Below are positions 9,549 through 18,255 of a stretch of 64,000 nucleotides of DNA, in pieces. Made by a program: the position numbers and the translations under genes. Origin of the DNA: Roseobacter insulae (GTDB taxonomy: Bacteria > Pseudomonadota > Alphaproteobacteria > Rhodobacterales > Rhodobacteraceae). The DNA lies in NCBI RefSeq assembly GCF_019375555.1, contig NZ_JAHXDN010000004.1, positions 248,001 through 312,000 of the forward strand, written 5' to 3'. Positions within the stretch are counted from its first letter, which is position 1; each line of letters starts with the position of its first letter. The notes beneath the pieces are model-generated. The model was not told the DNA's origin, did no database searches, and saw only the letters and a list, made by a program, of their open reading frames with translations.

Positions 9549-10625
9549 TCACGGCGTGATGGCAATTTTCAGGACGCCGTCTGATTGCTCGGCGAAGAGT
9601 TCATATGCTTTTTCAATGTCATCCAGCCGGTAGCGGTGCGTCACCAGCCGTGTTGTGTCCAACCGGTTGGATGCGACGATGTTCATCAGGCGGCGCATCC
9701 GCTCCTTGCCGCCGGGGCATAGTGTTGTGCGGATCGTGTGATCGCCAAGACCCGCCGCGAAAGCATCAAGCGGTATCTGAAGATCACCGGAATAAACGCC
9801 AAGGGAGGACAAAACGCCACCGGGCCGCAACACGCGCAACGCCGCTTCGAATGTCTGTTGCAGACCCAGAGCCTCGATAGCGACATCCACACCGCGACCG
9901 TTGGTGATGCGCCGGATGGCCTCAACCGCGTCCTCCTTGTGAAAATCGACAACAACGTCCGCACCCATTTCCTGTGCGGCTTGCATCCTTTCGGGAACGG
10001 TTTCGACCGCAATGATCTGCGATGCCCCCATCAGTCGCGCGCCTCCCGTGGCGCAAAGCCCGATGGGCCCCTGTGCAAACACAGCAACGGTATCGCCGAT
10101 CCGTATGTTACCTGATTCTGCGCCCGAAAACCCGGTGGACATAATGTCGGGACACATCAGCACCTGCTCATCGCTCAGATCATCCGGGATGGGCGCAAGG
10201 TTCGCCATGGCGTCCGGCACATGCAGGAACTCCGCCTGGCATCCATCAATCGTATTGCCAAAGCGCCAACCGCCGATGGCCTCATAACCATGCGGCGCCG
10301 CCCTGCCGCACTGTGCATGGTGTCCGCTCAGGCTTGCGTTGGACCAGCCGCACGGCGTTATCGCACCGACAATAACGCGCTGACCCTCCTGATATCCCGT
10401 TACTGCCGATCCCAGCTTGTCAATCACGCCGACCGGTTCGTGCCCGATAATAAGACCGGGTGCGACCGGGTATTCGCCTTTCATTATGTGGATGTCGGTA
10501 CCGCAGATCGTCGTGGTGGTAATCCGGATCAGCGCATCGAGAGGCCCGATGTCCGGAATGGGCCGATCGTCAAGCGCAATGCGTCCGGGTTCCACGAATA
10601 TCGTTGCTTTCATCATCTTGGACAT
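9549..10625 (-). CDS. Zinc-dependent alcohol dehydrogenase (medium-chain)
   Basis: The 358-residue enzyme starts at ATG 10625, preceded by AAGGAG. It shows the MDR catalytic zinc site (ICGTDIHIMKGEYP and GHEPVG) and an NAD(P)-binding Rossmann stretch (GDTVAVFAQGPIGLCATGGA). A GGWRFGNTIDGCQAEFLHVP segment is typical of the secondary-alcohol/isopropanol dehydrogenase branch. The usual structural zinc cysteines are not evident: the loop reads TPCGWSNASLSGHHAQCGR, which is common in that branch. It reduces or oxidises short alcohols and aldehydes with NAD(P). It is monocistronic here. Confidence 0.9.
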   Translation of the reverse strand: MSKMMKATIFVEPGRIALDDRPIPDIGPLDALIRITTTTICGTDIHIMKGEYPVAPGLIIGHEPVGVIDKLGSAVTGYQEGQRVIVGAITPCGWSNASLSGHHAQCGRAAPHGYEAIGGWRFGNTIDGCQAEFLHVPDAMANLAPIPDDLSDEQVLMCPDIMSTGFSGAESGNIRIGDTVAVFAQGPIGLCATGGARLMGASQIIAVETVPERMQAAQEMGADVVVDFHKEDAVEAIRRITNGRGVDVAIEALGLQQTFEAALRVLRPGGVLSSLGVYSGDLQIPLDAFAAGLGDHTIRTTLCPGGKERMRRLMNIVASNRLDTTRLVTHRYRLDDIEKAYELFAEQSDGVLKIAITP

Positions 10626-10874
10626 GCGTTCACTCCTTTGGGATGGGGTCCTGCAGAAAGGACCACGAAAGAACCCGGCGGGCTTGACATCGGTCAATGT
10701 CTCCAAGGTGTTTTCCGCAGGCTTCAGCAGATGCCTGCCGCGTCGTTTGGGGGTCTTTGGCCGGGCCGCGCGGGAGTGCTCTGCACGTCCCCGCAATCAC
10801 AGACCCGGTCGGCGCGCCTCGGACAGACATGGGGCGACGGCACGTGGTCGAAATGAAATTGTTGGCGTGTGGGG

Positions 10875-10891
10875 CAGAGTATCGTACTCTG
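10875..10891. promoter_or_regulatory. Perfect inverted repeat, probable operator
   Basis: CAGAGTA-TCG-TACTCTG has 7-bp arms and a 3-bp spacer, 55 bases before the start of the gene at 10946. The symmetry and position suggest a repressor or activator site. No dedicated regulator is adjacent. Confidence 0.45.
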
Positions 10892-10945
10892 TTTGCATTC
10901 AATTTTCGCATCGTCCCGAAGCAGATTTCTTGATGAGACCGACCG

Positions 10946-11647
10946 ATGTATTTGACCAAGACAGAGCTTTCCGAACTGATTGCGCAACCCGACGAAGACG
11001 ACGAAGCTGTGTTCGACGCCCTCGTCTCAACGATCCTCGAGAGGTCGGAGCAACCCTTCAGCGACAGCGCAAAAAAGCAGATCAGGGCGGCTCTGCTCAA
11101 CCCGGAATTCGGCTACGTGGAAGACTTCAGAAATGCCCGGTTGATGGGTACCATCCTGCAGACCGCCGCAACACAGGCAGGTCGGACAAAAAAATCGACA
11201 AACGTCCTGCTTCAGCAACTCGCTCACGGCCCGATGACCGATGCTGCGGCGGATATGGGTTTAGACCTTGATCATGTGCTCAGCATCCAAGGGTCTGCAT
11301 CCCGGATGATGCAGGGCGTCTCGAAGGCGGCGATGGCCAATCAGGTAGATGCCGTGACGATGGTGATCAACGCGTTTTCATCCTGGATTTCACCGCTCAG
11401 TCCCCTGGTAACCTTCACCCTGACCCTGCAAAGCGGCACCAGCGACACGCTCGTCGATCACGCCTTTCCCAACAATCGCAGTTGGAAGCGCGGCGGGAAA
11501 TCCAACGCCAAGGGCGTTGCCAAGATGAAACTGAAGCCGCAGACCTATATTTTCCGCGGGATCTACAAAGGCGCGCCCAAGCCGGTGCTCGATCACACGA
11601 AAATTCCGGTATCGCACAGTAATAACAGCAACTCAGTCGCATTTTAG
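10946..11647 (+). CDS. Hypothetical protein, mostly helical N-terminus
   Basis: The 233-residue product begins MYLTKTELSELIAQPDEDDE and shows no signal peptide. It ends with a Lys/Gly-rich segment (KRGGKSNAKGVAKMKLKP) and a Ser/Asn-rich tail. A middle portion (VTFTLTLQSGTSDTLVDHAF) looks like beta strands. I do not recognise the family. The OmpA-like membrane gene starts nine bases after its stop, so the two are probably one operon and may act together at the envelope. A palindrome lies upstream. Confidence 0.6.
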   Translation: MYLTKTELSELIAQPDEDDEAVFDALVSTILERSEQPFSDSAKKQIRAALLNPEFGYVEDFRNARLMGTILQTAATQAGRTKKSTNVLLQQLAHGPMTDAAADMGLDLDHVLSIQGSASRMMQGVSKAAMANQVDAVTMVINAFSSWISPLSPLVTFTLTLQSGTSDTLVDHAFPNNRSWKRGGKSNAKGVAKMKLKPQTYIFRGIYKGAPKPVLDHTKIPVSHSNNSNSVAF

Positions 11648-11656
11648 GCCGCGGAT

Positions 11657-12616
11657 ATGACCACCGATCCTGCCATTCTGATCGAACAACTGGGGCCGCT
11701 GCAAGGCACGTGGCTGATGATGTTGGCGATCCTCAGCCTTGCCGCTTTGCTCTTGATGACATTCGACTTTCTCGCCCCGCTTCTCGACAGGGGGGCGTCA
11801 CGGTTGCTGGGGATTTTCACCGCCGTATTTTCAGCTTTGGCAATCGCCTATCTGTACTGGCAGGTTCACGAGAACCCGTTTTGGCTGGACTTGAACAGAT
11901 GGGTGCTCTGGCTGTCGGGCGCGGCGATAATCGGGTTGCTGGCATACTTCATCATCGCCGGAGTGTTGAGCGTCGAAGATGCGACCGGGCGGAAAACCAA
12001 TCGTGGGTTTCGGCTGGAGCCCGATTCCCGGGCGGTTCTCAACGGCACCTATACTGGTCAGGACGCGCGGCGCATATTGGAAGTGCCGCCCGCAAATGAA
12101 CGCGAGTACTTTCGCTATTCCGGCAATGATGAGCGGTTTGTGTGGACGCGGGGGTCTCGTCTGGCATCCTCTTTTCTGGTGGGCGCTGCTTACGTTTTCG
12201 CAACGGGTGCGCTTATCCTTGCGATTGGCGTACAGGCCATCGCCATGTCCCGTGGGCCGGTCAAGATCACCATTGGTGACGTCGTTCAGTTTGACACCGG
12301 TGAGGCGCGTGTGACGGACACAGGCAAAGCTGTGTTGCAAACCGTCGCAGACGATATTCGCCGGTTCCGGGCCAGCCGCGTCATGATCACCGGTTACGCG
12401 GATTCGCGCGGTGACGCGGCTTCCAACCAAAGCCTGTCCGAGGCCCGTGCCAGAGCCGTTGCAGCCTTTCTGCGCGCGGCCGACACGGGTGCAACATACA
12501 TCACGCGAGGCAAGGGAGAGGACACGGCAGCAGGCGCGGAGGAAGGCCTGAAAGGCGAAGCCCGTGCGTTGGCACAGGCCTGGAACCGCCGGGTTGAATT
12601 CGAAGTCCGTCCCTGA
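11657..12616 (+). CDS. Membrane protein with C-terminal OmpA-like peptidoglycan-binding domain
   Basis: The 319-residue protein has three hydrophobic segments in its first 105 residues (MMLAILSLAALLLMTFDFLA; LLGIFTAVFSALAIAYLYW; WLSGAAIIGLLAYFIIAGVL) and a fourth near 175-200. An OmpA-like domain follows: VVQFDTGEARVTDTGKAVLQ, then VMITGYADSRGDAASNQSLS and ARARAVAAFL. This domain normally binds diaminopimelate in the cell wall. An inner-membrane anchor with a C-terminal OmpA domain recalls MotB-like or type VI accessory architectures, but no other parts of those systems are here. It is probably co-transcribed with the unrecognised gene upstream. Confidence 0.75.
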   Translation: MTTDPAILIEQLGPLQGTWLMMLAILSLAALLLMTFDFLAPLLDRGASRLLGIFTAVFSALAIAYLYWQVHENPFWLDLNRWVLWLSGAAIIGLLAYFIIAGVLSVEDATGRKTNRGFRLEPDSRAVLNGTYTGQDARRILEVPPANEREYFRYSGNDERFVWTRGSRLASSFLVGAAYVFATGALILAIGVQAIAMSRGPVKITIGDVVQFDTGEARVTDTGKAVLQTVADDIRRFRASRVMITGYADSRGDAASNQSLSEARARAVAAFLRAADTGATYITRGKGEDTAAGAEEGLKGEARALAQAWNRRVEFEVRP

Positions 12617-12760
12617 CGGCCCCGCAGGCAGGCATCGCGAAACGATGGTGTGGCGTTCGTCGTCAACCGTGGTGCACCGATCAGTGAAAGGGGCGCGGTG
12701 ATGTCAGTGCAGGCGCATATGCCCTGCGTGACCCCGCCGCCGAAAGCCCGCCGCTTTCAC

Positions 12761-13657
12761 TCAACCCATACCCGACTTCGCTGCAAACCGACGCTCCAGG
12801 ATCTTTCCGAACGCGCGGGCTGCATCATTGGCCGTGCTGCGCATCGGCACAAAGTAACCGAACTCGATCTTGAGGTCCTGCTCCCATGGCACCAAGGCAA
12901 TCCCGTCCGACAACTCAGGATCAAGCGAAACCGGATCGGCAAAGGTAAAGCCGAGCCCGCGATGAACCAGACGGTAGGCCGCCGCCCCGACAGAGACCTC
13001 ATGCGTTATGCTCAACGGTGTGTTGAGACGCTCCATTTCGCGGTCGATCAGCCGCCGTAAAACCGTCGTCTCGTCGAGTGCGATGTAGGGAACTCCCTGA
13101 AGGTCCCTGATGCCCAAAACCTCGCGGGTGGCAAGCGGATGATCGCGGGCCAGGGCAACGCAGAGCCGCGTCGCCCCCAACCTCTCGGGATCAAGATTTT
13201 CCACCGGCAATGGCAGCGCCGAGACGCACAGATCGAAACGGTGGTTCATGATGCGCCGCGCCAGATCGCGTCGCAAATGGATTTCCAGCTTGACCGGCTG
13301 TGCGGGCAGAAGCGCGGCGAACTCTCCCAAGGCAGGCAAAACCAACCCATTGGCGATGCGTGTCTGAGAAACGATGCGCAGCGGCTCGCGCAGGTCCGAG
13401 GCCATCTGATCGAAGAAGGTCGGCAACTCATCGATTTGCGCCAATATGCGCAGCGCTTCAGGGTAGAAACGTTCTGCATATGGCGTGGGGATCAGGCGTT
13501 TCTGGTCGCGCCGGAAAAGGGTGATGTCGAATTCCTGTTCCAGCAGACTCAGCTGGCGACTTGCCGCGGACTGGCTCAGATGCATCCGGTCGGCCGCACG
13601 GGCCAGGGTTCCCTCTTCCATCACATAGGCAAATATCTTAAGGGCGCGCAGGTTCAT
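12761..13657 (-). CDS. LysR-family transcriptional regulator
   Basis: The 298-residue protein begins MNLRALKIFAYVMEEGTLAR with the LysR helix-turn-helix AADRMHLSQSAASRQLSLLE. It continues into a periplasmic-binding-like effector domain (LRIVSQTRIANGLVLPALGE). It starts at ATG 13657, 124 bases from the divergent tctC gene, the standard arrangement for a LysR regulator of an adjacent transporter. It probably senses the tricarboxylate-type ligand or a CoA derivative and controls tctCBA and the CoA-transferase gene. Confidence 0.92.
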   Translation of the reverse strand: MNLRALKIFAYVMEEGTLARAADRMHLSQSAASRQLSLLEQEFDITLFRRDQKRLIPTPYAERFYPEALRILAQIDELPTFFDQMASDLREPLRIVSQTRIANGLVLPALGEFAALLPAQPVKLEIHLRRDLARRIMNHRFDLCVSALPLPVENLDPERLGATRLCVALARDHPLATREVLGIRDLQGVPYIALDETTVLRRLIDREMERLNTPLSITHEVSVGAAAYRLVHRGLGFTFADPVSLDPELSDGIALVPWEQDLKIEFGYFVPMRSTANDAARAFGKILERRFAAKSGMG

Positions 13658-13664
13658 TGTTCTG

Positions 13665-13690
13665 ATTATTCGATTTATACATCTGATAAT
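13665..13690. promoter_or_regulatory. Candidate LysR binding site between regulator and tctC
   Basis: ATTAT (13665-13669) and ATAAT (13686-13690) form an interrupted inverted repeat in an AT-rich patch just upstream of the LysR start. It lies where LysR proteins bind to control divergent genes. The arms are short, so this is tentative. Confidence 0.35.
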
Positions 13691-13781
13691 TGCGTTTTTT
13701 CTACGACGAAATCGGAGATAGGGTCCAGAGAGTTTAGTCTCGACGCGCCAAGAGACGCGCTCAAGTCTGTGGGAGGACACC

Positions 13782-14744
13782 ATGAAACGACGCGACTTTA
13801 TCAACTCCGGGCTGTCAGCGACGGCGGTGCTCGCCGCCGCTCCGGCTTGGGCGGAATGGACACCACGGCGACCGATCAACGCCATCCTGCCATATTCCGC
13901 AGGTGGTGGCACCGATGCGCTGGCACGGGCAGCGGCCGCCGCCGCCGACGGCATTCTGCCGGTACCCCTTGTGATCGTGAACAAGCCGGGGTCATCGGGG
14001 ATCACCGGGGCAACCGAGGCAGCCGCTGCCCGCCCCGATGGCAGCACCGTCATGGTCACCTCGGCGGGTTCTTTCCTGCTGACGTCCATGCTGCGCGGCA
14101 CCGACGTAACCCCTTTCGACAGCTTCGAGATCATTGCACAGATCGGCAACCTGACGCCCGCCGTTATCGTGCCCGCAAACAGCCCGTTCCAATCCGTCCA
14201 GGATCTGGTTGAGGCCGCAACGGCGACCCCGGGACGCCTGAGATGGGCGCACAACGGGCGCGGCGGGTTCCACCAGGTGGCGGGTCAGAGCTTTCTCAAT
14301 CGCAACGGGCTTGAGGCACAGGACGTTCCGTTCAAGGGCGGCGGGCCAACCCGCGCTGCGGTGATCGGCGAACAGGTCGATTTTGCCTTTGTCGGTATTC
14401 AGCAGGCGGCTGGGTTCGAGAATGAGTTGCGTGTTCTGGCGCTTGTCGCACCGGAGCGCGACGCAATCCGCGGTGACGTGCCAACCCTTGCGGAACTGGG
14501 CTTTGACTATGTCGCCGTATCGTCGCCCATCGTATTCTTTGCGCCGAAGGGAACAGACCCAGAGATCATCGCGGGGATGGAGGCCGCATTGAAGGCAATC
14601 ACGGAGACCCAGCAATTTGCCGACCTGATGCGCGAACGCGGCAATGTGCCCGCGTTCCTCAACGGTGCGGATACCGCAGCACGCCTGCGGCAGATGCAGA
14701 TCGACACACAGCCCGTGATTGACGCGCTGAAGTCGCAGGGCTGA
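13782..14744 (+). CDS. tctC: Tripartite tricarboxylate transporter, periplasmic substrate-binding protein
   Basis: The 320-residue protein begins MKRRDFINSGLSATAVLAAA, a twin-Arg-like export signal ending in PAWA. The mature protein carries TctC/Bug family features: PINAILPYSAGGGTDALARA, VIVNKPGSSGITGATEAAAA and the C-terminal APKGTDPEIIAGMEAALKAI. It captures a carboxylate in the periplasm and delivers it to TctAB. A good ribosome-binding site (GGGAGGA) precedes the start. It is first in a four-gene operon with tctB, tctA and a CoA-transferase, so the imported acid is probably activated to a CoA thioester. Confidence 0.93.
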   Translation: MKRRDFINSGLSATAVLAAAPAWAEWTPRRPINAILPYSAGGGTDALARAAAAAADGILPVPLVIVNKPGSSGITGATEAAAARPDGSTVMVTSAGSFLLTSMLRGTDVTPFDSFEIIAQIGNLTPAVIVPANSPFQSVQDLVEAATATPGRLRWAHNGRGGFHQVAGQSFLNRNGLEAQDVPFKGGGPTRAAVIGEQVDFAFVGIQQAAGFENELRVLALVAPERDAIRGDVPTLAELGFDYVAVSSPIVFFAPKGTDPEIIAGMEAALKAITETQQFADLMRERGNVPAFLNGADTAARLRQMQIDTQPVIDALKSQG

Positions 14745-14748
14745 GGCG

Positions 14749-15219
14749 GTGACGCCCGGGGGCTCCCCTGCGCCGCGGGCTGTGGGCATCGCGCTGATCC
14801 TGCTTGGGGTCGGCGCGGCGGCCACCAGCATGGGGATTTCGCTGGATCAATATGGTCGCTGGGGTGCGCGGGTCTTCCCCCTCGCCGGGTCACTTTCACT
14901 GATCGCAGTGGGCGCTGCCGAGCTTTGGGGGGCCCGCAAGGCAGCGCCGCTTGATCACCGCCACGTCCCCGCGATCTTCGCCCTTCTGCTGGTGTCGTTT
15001 GTCTATGTCTGGACCCTGTCGGCCTTCGGCTACCTGATCAGCACAGCGCTTGCGGCACCCGTGGTGTTGTGGATCTTCGGCGTGCGCCATCCCATGGGCC
15101 TTGGTGCGGCCGCAGTCCTGTGCCCCCTCGCCTATCACGCGATCTTCTTTGAGCTTCTGGGCGTGTTCCCGCCGCTGGGCCGCTGGTTCGACCTGCTTGA
15201 CGTGCTGGGGGGGTACTGA
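14749..15219 (+). CDS. tctB: Tripartite tricarboxylate transporter, small membrane subunit
   Basis: The 156-residue membrane protein starts with GTG at 14749, four bases after tctC. It has four hydrophobic segments, including VGIALILLGVGAAATSMGI, IFALLLVSFVYVWTLSAFGY and LISTALAAPVVLWIFGV, the size and layout of TctB. It forms the small subunit of the sodium-dependent permease with TctA. Confidence 0.88.
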   Translation: MTPGGSPAPRAVGIALILLGVGAAATSMGISLDQYGRWGARVFPLAGSLSLIAVGAAELWGARKAAPLDHRHVPAIFALLLVSFVYVWTLSAFGYLISTALAAPVVLWIFGVRHPMGLGAAAVLCPLAYHAIFFELLGVFPPLGRWFDLLDVLGGY

Positions 15220-15223
15220 CGCG

Positions 15224-16729
15224 GTGGATATTTTCGCTGGCCTTGCAACCGTTCTGAGCGACCCGATCCTGCTGGGGTGGGTTTTCCTGGCCGCCGTCGT
15301 CGGGATGATCGTCGGCGCCATTCCCGGACTGACAGCATCGGCAGCCATTGCAATGCTGCTGCCCCTGACCTTCTACATGGAACCGCTGCCGGCCCTTGCC
15401 TTCCTCTATGTCATCGGCAAATCAGGGCGTTACGGTGGATCGATCGCAGCCATCCTGTTTAACACGCCCGGCACCGCAGCGTCGGCGGCCACCCAGATCG
15501 ATGGCTACCCGCTGGCCCGGCAGGGTAAGGCCGGCAAGGCGATGAAAACCGCCACGCTCTCCTCTGTCATCGGAGATTTCACCGGAGAAATCCTGCTGAT
15601 CTTGGGTGTGGCATGGATCGCCGCACTCGCGCTCAAGCTTGGACCACCCGAACTGTTTGCGGTTTTCTTCGCTGCCTTCATCGTGATCGGCTCGGTGATC
15701 GGCAAGTCGGTCACACGGGGGCTTGCCTCCGCCGCGCTGGGGGTGCTGGTCAATATGATTGGCCTCGACCCCATCAGCTCCACCGAGCGCTTTACCTTCG
15801 GCAGTTTCGATCTGACAAACGGGATCAGCCTTGTGCCGCTGATGATCGGGATCTTCGTGTTGGGCGAGGTCTTTGCCCAGATCGAGGCGCGCGGCACTAA
15901 GACCGCGTTGGTTCCCGATGGCGATGATGCCGCGCGCAACAGCCTCAGCTGGTCAGAATACAAACCCTGCCTGCCGCATGTGATCCGCTCGTCCTTTATC
16001 GGCGCATTCATCGGGATGCTGCCGGGCCTGGGGTCGGCCATAGCGGCCTTCGTGGCCTACGGTGAAGGCAAGCGTCGCGCTACAAATTCCAGCGATTGGG
16101 GCAAGGGCGCGCTGGAAGGCGTCGCCGCCCCGGAGGCCGCGAACAACGCGGTCAGCGGACCATCCATGGCGCCCCTGCTGACCCTTGGTATCCCCGGATC
16201 AACCATCGGCGCCATCCTCATCGGGGTCTTTCTGATCCACGGCATCCAGATCGGTCCAACTCTCTTCCTCACAAGCCGTGACCTGATCTATGCGCTCTTT
16301 GCCTGCGGGCTGATCGGAATCCTGATGTATGGGCTGATCGGTTACTATGGCGCGGCGCTGGTCGGTCGCTTCATCACGCGCATCCCGACACAAGTGCTGT
16401 ATCCGATCATTTTTTTGACATCCTTTGTCGCCGCCTATACCTCGCGGGGAAATCTCTTTGATGTCTATGTCATGGTGACGGCGGGCTTTGCCGGGTGGGC
16501 CATGCGCAAGCTTGATTTCAATCCGGCCGCCTTTGTCATTTCATTCGTTCTGGCCGGCGGCGCGGAGGAGACATTTCGGCAGGCCCTGCTGCTCAGTGAC
16601 AATGGCATGATGATCTTTGTCACACGTCCCATCGCCCTGCTCTTTCTGGTGATCGGCATCGCTGCGCTTGTCCTGCGCGTGCGCGGTCGGAGACGGCAGG
16701 CGCGCGATCATGCGCTGGAGGACGCCTGA
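15224..16729 (+). CDS. tctA: Tripartite tricarboxylate transporter, large permease subunit
   Basis: From GTG 15224 the product is 501 residues, the usual TctA length. Signature segments are VVGMIVGAIPGLTASAAIAM, KSGRYGGSIAAILFNTPGTA and GMLPGLGSAIAAFVAYGEGK, with a second LLTLGIPGSTIGAIL motif in the C-terminal half. It is the main membrane channel of the transporter. The frame is open upstream inside tctB, but homology starts at VDIFAGLATVLSDP. The stop overlaps the CoA-transferase start by one base. Confidence 0.93.
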   Translation: MDIFAGLATVLSDPILLGWVFLAAVVGMIVGAIPGLTASAAIAMLLPLTFYMEPLPALAFLYVIGKSGRYGGSIAAILFNTPGTAASAATQIDGYPLARQGKAGKAMKTATLSSVIGDFTGEILLILGVAWIAALALKLGPPELFAVFFAAFIVIGSVIGKSVTRGLASAALGVLVNMIGLDPISSTERFTFGSFDLTNGISLVPLMIGIFVLGEVFAQIEARGTKTALVPDGDDAARNSLSWSEYKPCLPHVIRSSFIGAFIGMLPGLGSAIAAFVAYGEGKRRATNSSDWGKGALEGVAAPEAANNAVSGPSMAPLLTLGIPGSTIGAILIGVFLIHGIQIGPTLFLTSRDLIYALFACGLIGILMYGLIGYYGAALVGRFITRIPTQVLYPIIFLTSFVAAYTSRGNLFDVYVMVTAGFAGWAMRKLDFNPAAFVISFVLAGGAEETFRQALLLSDNGMMIFVTRPIALLFLVIGIAALVLRVRGRRRQARDHALEDA

Positions 16730-17940
16730 TGCCAGCCCCGCTTACCGGCATCCGCGTCATCGATTGGACCCATGTTCTGGCGGGACCGGCCTGCGCCTAT
16801 TACCTCGGGTTGCTCGGGGCGGAGGTCATCAAGCTGGAGCGGCCCGGTCGCGGGGACGCGATGCGCCACCGTGGTGGCTCTGACCGGGATCGCGCGGGCA
16901 ATGGCAGGAGTACAGCCTTCCTGACGCAGGGTGCCGGCAAAAGATCCCTGGCGCTTGACCTGTCGACAGCAGCCGGGCGTGACGTCTTTGGGCGGCTTCT
17001 GAAATCAGCTGATGTTCTTGTCGAAAACCACCGTCCGGCCACGTTGGAACGGCTGGAGGCGACCGAGGCCCGGACGCGCACCCTCAACCCCCGGCTGATC
17101 CACTGCGCCATGACCGGGTATGGCCGCAATAACGAGATGGCCAACGCCCCTGCCTATGACGTGAACATTCAGGCCATCAGCGGCCTGATGTCGCTTACCG
17201 GAACGGGTGAGACGGGGCCGACGCGCACCGGTGCCCCCGTTGTTGATTATGCCACGGCTCTGGCGGGCGCGCTGGGTGTGCTGGCCGCACTCCTGGCCCG
17301 ACGCACCAGTGGCAAAGGTGCCTTTGTCGACGTCTCGATGCTGGAGACGGCCTTTGCGCTGATGGGGTCCACCGTCGCGGATTACCGCTTGACGGGTACC
17401 CGGCCAAAGCCGCGGGGCAACGCCGCCAACAGCCGCTCACCCTCCTCCGGCACCTTTGCGTGCAAAGAGGGCCACATCAGCCTTGGCGTGAATGAAGAGG
17501 CGCAGTTCCGCGCGCTTGCCGGGGCCCTGAACAAGGAAGACTGGCTGTCCGATCCGCGCTTCGCCCACGGGACTGCACGAGATCGTCACCGCGCGGCACT
17601 GGAGGCGGAACTGACCGCGATCCTGCGCAGCAAGACGGCGGCGGATTGGGAGGCCAGACTGATGACCGCGGGCGTGCCCTGTGCCCGGCTGCGCACCTTG
17701 CCTCAGGCCCTTGAGCTGCCACCCGCAGCACAGCGACACTACGCGGAGCGCGGTGCAGCGGGGTTTGCGGGATTGCCCTTTCTGCTCGATGGCGATGCCG
17801 GCAGCGCTCGAAACACTGAGCCCGGGCGCGTCGGGGCTGACACATACGACATTCTCAGTGCACTGGGATATGACGACGGCGAGATAGACGCGCTGATTGC
17901 GGCAGGCGTTGCCGAATGCCCGGGGTCACCGCACAAATGA
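16729..17940 (+). CDS. Class III (CaiB/BaiF) CoA-transferase
   Basis: The 403-residue enzyme shows the family N-terminus GIRVIDWTHVLAGPACAYYL and LGAEVIKLERPGRGD. The catalytic Asp is about residue 144 in PAYDVNIQAISGLM, and RGNAANSRSPSSGTFACKEG lies in the second half. It moves CoA between carboxylic acids without a free energy cost. The TGATG overlap with tctA couples it to the transporter, suggesting that the acid imported by TctABC is its acceptor (a dicarboxylate or substituted succinate is plausible). The exact substrate is inference. Confidence 0.92.
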   Translation: MPAPLTGIRVIDWTHVLAGPACAYYLGLLGAEVIKLERPGRGDAMRHRGGSDRDRAGNGRSTAFLTQGAGKRSLALDLSTAAGRDVFGRLLKSADVLVENHRPATLERLEATEARTRTLNPRLIHCAMTGYGRNNEMANAPAYDVNIQAISGLMSLTGTGETGPTRTGAPVVDYATALAGALGVLAALLARRTSGKGAFVDVSMLETAFALMGSTVADYRLTGTRPKPRGNAANSRSPSSGTFACKEGHISLGVNEEAQFRALAGALNKEDWLSDPRFAHGTARDRHRAALEAELTAILRSKTAADWEARLMTAGVPCARLRTLPQALELPPAAQRHYAERGAAGFAGLPFLLDGDAGSARNTEPGRVGADTYDILSALGYDDGEIDALIAAGVAECPGSPHK

Positions 17941-18255
17941 TCCACATGGGCTTGTGTTCGGTGCGTTACAAACCATTCGGAGCTGATGACTTAAACCATT
18001 TTTCACCGAAGGCACGCGGACAAGGCGGGGGCCAGACCGCGCCCGGTGTGCGCGCCGGATCATGGCACCCGGTCACGGACCGGACATATGTCTGCCAATG
18101 CGAGTGAGCACTGAAACACGTTGATGTCTTGGCCATCTGTCGCGGAAGGGGCTGCTTGCGAGGTGCCCTCTCCCCGCGAAGCAGGCTGCTGACATGAAAG
18201 CATTCTTATTCTAGGGTTGACCAGACTGATCACTTAACGGAGGCGGCGCACACCC
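17941..18255. other. 315-bp gap, no gene seen
   Basis: Neither strand carries a frame with recognisable features. The right end is less GC-rich and should hold the promoter of the AraC-type regulator. I see no clear hairpin or palindrome. Confidence 0.4.
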
